A stretch of 26,425 bases of DNA from Methanoregula sp. (GTDB lineage: Archaea; Halobacteriota; Methanomicrobia; Methanomicrobiales; Methanospirillaceae): NCBI GenBank assembly GCA_023228295.1, contig JALOBP010000039.1, forward strand, positions 1 through 26,425, in the 5' to 3' direction. The translations under genes and the position numbers were made by a program. The notes beneath the pieces are model-generated. The model saw only the letters and a list, made by a program, of their open reading frames with translations. It made no database searches and had not been told where the DNA came from. Within the stretch, counting starts at the first letter, position 1. The number at the start of each line of letters is the position of its first letter. This document shows, piece by piece, positions 23,423 to 26,425 of the stretch.

Positions 23423-24775
23423 GAATTCATCGACCGTGAGGAAGAACGTGCCCTGCTTGAGCGGGAATGGGCGGCGCCCGGGGGCAGGCTCATCATCCTC
23501 TACGGGCGCAGGAGGATCGGAAAGACCCGGCTCATCGATGAATTCATCCGGGACAAGCCCGGCATACTCTCGATCGCGGAGGATGCATCCCCGCATATCC
23601 AGATCGCCCAGCTTAAGACGCGGTGTGCGGATTTTTTTCGCGACCCGTTCCTTGCCAGTCTTGATATCGCATCATGGGAGCAGCTCTTCACCTACCTTGC
23701 ACAAAAACCGCTCACGGAAAGGACATACCTTGTGATCGATGAATTTACCTACCTGATCCGGAACGATCCCTCGGTTCTTTCTGTACTCCAGAAGGCTTGG
23801 GACCGGAGTCTTTCCGGATCCTCCTGGTGCATCCTTCTTTCCGGGTCGATTCTTTCGCTTATGAGCGATCTTGCCCTTTCGTCCACTTCCCCGCTCTATG
23901 GCCGGAGGACACGCGATATTCTGCTGGGGCCGCTCCGGTTTTCTGATGCCTGTAAATTTTTTGGCTTCCCGTTTCCCGATGCGCTGAAAGTGTACCTGTC
24001 GATCGGCGGGGTCCCGGAGTATCTTCTCAAGGCCGGTGCGTATGAGGACTGCGACTCGTTTTACCGGACCGAGTTTTTCAATCGGTACGGGTATTTTTAC
24101 CACGAACCGTACTTTATCCTCTCGCAGGAGTTCCGGGAGCTCAAGGTGTACCAGTCCGTCCTCCACGCAATTGCACTTGGCAATACGGCACCGACCGCCA
24201 TCGCGCAGTTCTGCGGTCTCGATACCCGCCATGTGTACCCGTACCTCGAATCCATGATACGTCTGGGGCTTGTGGAAAAGGAGGTGCCACTCCTGGGCGC
24301 CTCCCGCCAGGCGATATACCGTATACGGGACCGGGTCTTTGATTTCTGGTATTGCTACGTGTTTCCGCGTCGGCAGGAGATCGAGACCGGGCATCCCGGC
24401 CCCGTACTCCCGGATTTCAACCCGTACTTCGGCAGACATTTCGAGGCGTTCGTGCGGGACGAGTTTGCGGGAATCATCCTGCCGGGATACCGGACCGGGC
24501 ACTGGTGGTATAAGGAGGACGAGATCGATCTCGTGGCAGTTGACAACACTTCATCCACGGTTGTCTTTGGCGAATGCAAATGGGGGGATATCAGCCTCCA
24601 GCAGGCAAAAAAAATCCTTGCTGTCTTGAAAACAAAGTCGAAGCTCGTACAGGCCGGGCAGTACCGCCACCGGAAGTATGCGCTGTTCTCTGCCGGAACG
24701 ATTACGGGGAAGGACCGGTTGCGGGACGAGGGGTATCTGGTTTTTGACCGCGCTGACATTGAAGGATCCCGATGA
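23414..24775 (+). CDS. Archaeal AAA ATPase with wHTH and DUF234-type nuclease-like C-terminus
   Basis: The 453-residue protein belongs to the archaeal STAND-like ATPase family seen in many copies in archaeal genomes. It starts with the family-typical MIREFIDREEE, followed by Walker A GRRRIGKT (31-38) and Walker B YLVIDEF (D109, E110). Residues about 240-290 look like a winged helix (TAIAQFCGLDTRHVYPYLESMIRLGLVEK). The C-terminal DUF234-like part (about 340-450) shows a PD-(D/E)xK nuclease layout: D372 in DEIDLVAVD and E387/K389 in GECKW. Its role is unproven; relatives are suspected in defence, plasmid or genome maintenance. The start codon lies inside a large palindrome, suggesting autorepression, possibly by its own winged helix. 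It stands alone next to a regulator remnant and a repeat-rich gap, a typical accessory-gene setting. Confidence 0.85.
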   Translation: MIREFIDREEERALLEREWAAPGGRLIILYGRRRIGKTRLIDEFIRDKPGILSIAEDASPHIQIAQLKTRCADFFRDPFLASLDIASWEQLFTYLAQKPLTERTYLVIDEFTYLIRNDPSVLSVLQKAWDRSLSGSSWCILLSGSILSLMSDLALSSTSPLYGRRTRDILLGPLRFSDACKFFGFPFPDALKVYLSIGGVPEYLLKAGAYEDCDSFYRTEFFNRYGYFYHEPYFILSQEFRELKVYQSVLHAIALGNTAPTAIAQFCGLDTRHVYPYLESMIRLGLVEKEVPLLGASRQAIYRIRDRVFDFWYCYVFPRRQEIETGHPGPVLPDFNPYFGRHFEAFVRDEFAGIILPGYRTGHWWYKEDEIDLVAVDNTSSTVVFGECKWGDISLQQAKKILAVLKTKSKLVQAGQYRHRKYALFSAGTITGKDRLRDEGYLVFDRADIEGSR

Positions 24776-24886
24776 TCCCCATACTGATGGTCTGATGACC
24801 GTCGGGATACTGAGGCTTCGGATTTTACAGCAATATAGAGACACTACTTCGATATCCAGTAAAAAATAATTCATAGGGTCCGCACA

Positions 24887-24945
24887 GAATTTTTTCCAAA
24901 ATTTTTCCAAAAACATTTCAGAAAATTTTTCCAAAAAATTTCCCC
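24887..24945. repeat. Phased T-tract/A-tract repeat (TTTTTCCAAAA units)
   Basis: TTTTTCC followed by an A-run starts at 24891, 24902 and 24926, with a degenerate unit (TTTCAGAAAA) at 24915. Spacing is close to 11-12 bp, near one helical turn, so the segment should be intrinsically bent. It lies about 110 bp after the ATPase stop. Confidence 0.6.
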
Positions 24946-25053
24946 GGCACGGCCACAACAAAACCTGGCACCGGAATCCCCGCGTCTCACGCCATAAAAT
25001 CCCATCAAAAACCACCCCCCGGACCCCGATTTTTCGCAATGAAGACCATCCCC

Positions 25054-25120
25054 AATCCGGCCCCTGTAAGGGCTCCGTTGTACCACTTTTCCGGAACGGA
25101 GCCCCATACGCGCCCGGATT
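25054..25120. other. Nested hairpin element 1
   Basis: GGGCTCCGTT (25070-25079) and AACGGAGCCC (25095-25104) form a perfect 10-bp stem with a 15-base loop. An outer pair, AATCCGG (25054-25060) and CCGGATT (25114-25120), nests around it. It may be a structured noncoding RNA, a terminator-like element or a protein-binding site. Confidence 0.6.
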
Positions 25121-25123
25121 AGG

Positions 25124-25186
25124 ATCCGCCGACCCCCTGTTGCGTGCGAAACTCCTGGAAGTATTTGCATGACAGGGGGTCCGGAT
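25124..25186. other. Nested hairpin element 2
   Basis: GACCCCCTGT (25131-25140) and ACAGGGGGTC (25172-25181) are perfectly complementary. The pairing continues outward with ATCCG (25124-25128) and CGGAT (25182-25186) across a two-base bulge, giving 15 bp in total. It begins three bases after element 1 ends. Confidence 0.6.
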
Positions 25187-25191
25187 AATAA

Positions 25192-25230
25192 TTTACGACG
25201 GAGCCTCCCCCCTCACCGTCGATGGGTGCC
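25192..25230. repeat. Diverged hairpin repeat, copy 1
   Basis: TTTACGACGGAG...CTCACCGTCG. The arms CGACGG (25196-25201) and CCGTCG (25216-25221) are perfectly inverted. It is an imperfect direct repeat of the next copy about 55 bp on. Confidence 0.5.
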
Positions 25231-25245
25231 CTTAATCAGCACATA

Positions 25246-25315
25246 TTTACCGACGGAGAATCTCATCTCACCGACGTAAGCCCGATCCCCAAAACCGCCC
25301 TTCCTTTCGATCCAG
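25246..25315. repeat. Diverged hairpin repeat, copy 2
   Basis: It shares TTTAC-CGACGGAG and CTCACCG-CG with copy 1. Its 3' part (CGTAAGCC, then AAAACCGCCC and CGATCC) is shared with copy 4 at 25826. The hairpin arms are imperfect here. Confidence 0.5.
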
Positions 25316-25482
25316 CATCCCCCAGCCCGTTTGAGAAAAGATCGCCCGCCCAATAGCGTGTATTAGCCCGGATTTTTTCCACCGGCGTGATGAAAGTGAA
25401 ACGGAGCCAGTATCGGGCAGGAAAATCTCCTCATTGTACCCTTATTTCCGAATTCCCCGGATTTGGGAGTGCCGGGAGGGGG

Positions 25483-25515
25483 TCCGACAGATACTTCACC
25501 GTCGGAGATTCAGAA
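25483..25515. repeat. Diverged hairpin repeat, copy 3
   Basis: TCCGAC (25483-25488) and GTCGGA (25501-25506) are perfectly inverted. The ACCGTCGGAGATTC segment resembles ACCGACGGAGAATC of copy 2. Confidence 0.45.
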
Positions 25516-25825
25516 TGTCAGGAGTACTATTCCCAGGCCAAGCCCGCTCCAGCGATCGCCGGCCCCTGGCCCCCAACTACCCCACGTCCCGTAGCACGTC
25601 GGGGCATGAGTTCCTCAAACCAAAGAGGCCCAAAGACGCGGGTTTTAGAGCCGGAAATACGCCGGGAAATCCCAACGGAATCCAATTTGAAACTCCCTGG
25701 GAAATATGGACACACGAAAATGCGAATGAGACACAAAAAATCTTCCGGAAGGGGCAATCGGAGGTTGAAATGGCTCCCGTTGAGTACTACTTAGAAAACA
25801 GGCGGGGTGGCCCTCTCACACTGCT

Positions 25826-25890
25826 CTTGCCGACATGAAATATCAGAGAGTCGGCGTAAGCCTGGGCCGGAAAACCGGCCATCCTTGCGA
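25826..25890. repeat. Diverged hairpin repeat, copy 4, with GC tetraloop hairpin
   Basis: GCCGAC (25829-25834) and GTCGGC (25850-25855) are inverted, followed by GTAAGCC as in copy 2. A perfect GGCCGG-AAAA-CCGGCC hairpin (25865-25880) then occupies the site of AAAACCGCCC in copy 2. It lies immediately downstream of the stop of the minus-strand gene at 25908 and could end its transcript. Confidence 0.5.
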
Positions 25891-25907
25891 TCCCTGACCG
25901 GATCTTT

Positions 25908-26425
25908 TCAAATAACGTACGCCGGGATTACCCGATCCATAGTTGAAACTTCCGGTCTGGCATTAAATTCCTCAATCAAATGAACCGGAACATCTGCCCT
26001 GAACCCTATAGCTGAATACGGGTCAGCATATTCTATACGGATATTCTCATTTTCAAGCAGGTCATGGATCGGTCGCGTATGGTTCTCGAATAAAGGCCTG
26101 TTTGCAGAATAATATTCATTCAACTGTTCTTCAGTGAACGATCCTGACGGCATGCGTATGACTCCCGGGGGTTTTGTGTAACCGACCATTACTTTCAGGG
26201 TTTCATCGGGTTGCCGTTGCAGCATCTCTTTAATTAACGAGTGGGTTGTTTTTGGAACAATAACTTTCCGGACCGTTGGCTGTTTTGCCAGTTCTTCCAT
26301 AAAGGGGGGCGGTGCCAGGACTTCGATTGACGGTGTTGTCTGCCCGATGTAATCGACAATGTATCCCTCGCCCCGTACATAATCAACAACCGGTTTCGTC
26401 AGATTCATGTAATAGGCCCGTTGTT
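25908..26425 (-). CDS. Unidentified protein, C-terminal part (probably runs past the right edge)
   Basis: The minus-strand frame is open from the window edge. An internal ATG at 26408 could start a 166-residue protein, but the codons before it (QRAYY) read on without a stop, so the gene probably begins outside. The visible part has alpha/beta character: VDYVRGEGYIVDYIGQTTPSIEVLAPPPF, VRKVIVPKTTHSLIKEM, a Pro/Gly-rich GYTKPPGVIRMPSGSFTEEQLNEYY, and ADPYSAIGFRADVPVHLIEEF. No signal peptide, membrane helix or catalytic motif is visible in this part. I recognise no family. A GC-rich tetraloop hairpin follows its stop. Confidence 0.6.
   Translation of the reverse strand, partial: QRAYYMNLTKPVVDYVRGEGYIVDYIGQTTPSIEVLAPPPFMEELAKQPTVRKVIVPKTTHSLIKEMLQRQPDETLKVMVGYTKPPGVIRMPSGSFTEEQLNEYYSANRPLFENHTRPIHDLLENENIRIEYADPYSAIGFRADVPVHLIEEFNARPEVSTMDRVIPAYVI

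Larger units (their letters stand above)
24776..25907. other. 1.1-kb noncoding region rich in structure
   Basis: No frame here looks coding; the longer open frames have basic, proline-rich, shadow-like composition. The region holds the phased T-tracts, two nested hairpins and four diverged hairpin repeats listed separately. CCCGGATT occurs three times (25113, 25367, 25456). No tRNA or CRISPR pattern is seen. Confidence 0.6.

Noticed and set aside
23672..24502. 276-residue minus-strand frame inside the ATPase gene
   Set aside because: The plus-strand frame has Walker A, Walker B and nuclease-like motifs; the antisense frame has none.
25192..25260. Possible CRISPR repeats
   Set aside because: The repeated units are diverged, spacing is irregular (about 55, 240 and 340 bp), and no uniform repeat/spacer pattern exists.
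25386..25392. GTGATGA resembling a C box of a C/D-box guide RNA
   Set aside because: No matching D or D' box (CTGA) at the expected distance downstream.
25387..25838. Two overlapping plus-strand frames (about 135 residues each) in the noncoding region
   Set aside because: They overlap each other in different frames, are basic and Pro/Arg-rich, lack ribosome sites and contain a hairpin repeat.
1..26425. tRNA or rRNA genes
   Set aside because: No GGTTCGA-type T-arm with matching acceptor stem and no rRNA-like conserved sequence was noticed on either strand.

Overview
The window looks like a chromosomal segment of a methanogenic archaeon, most plausibly of the order Methanomicrobiales (Methanoregula-like). 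I infer this from the lysine 2,3-aminomutase/beta-lysine acetyltransferase pair, an archaeosortase with a PGF-CTERM-type substrate, large REC-PAS histidine kinases, PEGA-domain surface proteins, TATA-box promoters with very short leaders, and small methanogen-type conserved proteins. I cannot name the species. No rRNA, tRNA, CRISPR array or transposase gene is visible.

Layout. (1) 1-4210: a tight plus-strand operon of ablA (5' end outside the window), ablB, an MscS-family channel, a DUF6544-like membrane-anchored protein and a YkgJ-like Cys-cluster protein. It pairs synthesis of the osmolyte N-epsilon-acetyl-beta-lysine with a pressure-release channel. (2) 4211-8778: a 600-bp gene-poor gap with a possible decayed membrane-protein gene, a small winged-helix regulator, an iron-sulfur flavoprotein with an extra N-terminal domain, archaeosortase A (minus strand), a divergent PEGA lipoprotein with a clear hairpin/T-tract terminator, and a second YkgJ-like protein. 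(3) 8779-19695: an 11-kb signalling island. Two giant proteins have a receiver domain at the N-terminus, five or eight PAS domains and a kinase core. They are followed by an ErcA-like iron alcohol dehydrogenase whose 3' end overlaps a third PAS/PocR kinase-like protein that has lost its phospho-accepting histidine. (4) 19747-22936: a PGF-CTERM PEGA surface protein (likely archaeosortase substrate), a DUF2124-like protein, a small CxxC protein, a helical small protein and two tandem duplicated cupins. (5) 22937-26425: a truncated HxlR-type regulator remnant, an archaeal AAA ATPase with a wHTH and nuclease-like C-terminus whose start codon lies inside a 32-bp near-perfect palindrome, a 1.1-kb noncoding region rich in hairpins and diverged repeats, and the C-terminal part of an unidentified gene running off the right edge.

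How the parts may work together. Region 1 is osmoadaptation. Region 3 looks like a sensory module in which two conventional REC-PAS kinases sit beside an ErcA/PocR-pseudokinase pair that could report alcohols or diols. The archaeosortase and the PGF-CTERM protein, 12 kb apart, form an enzyme/substrate pair for surface anchoring. The strongest candidates for something undescribed are the ErcA-coupled PocR pseudokinase, the palindromic operator over the ATPase start, and the hairpin/repeat field at 24.9-25.9 kb. All functional assignments come from recognising motifs by eye; no database search was run.
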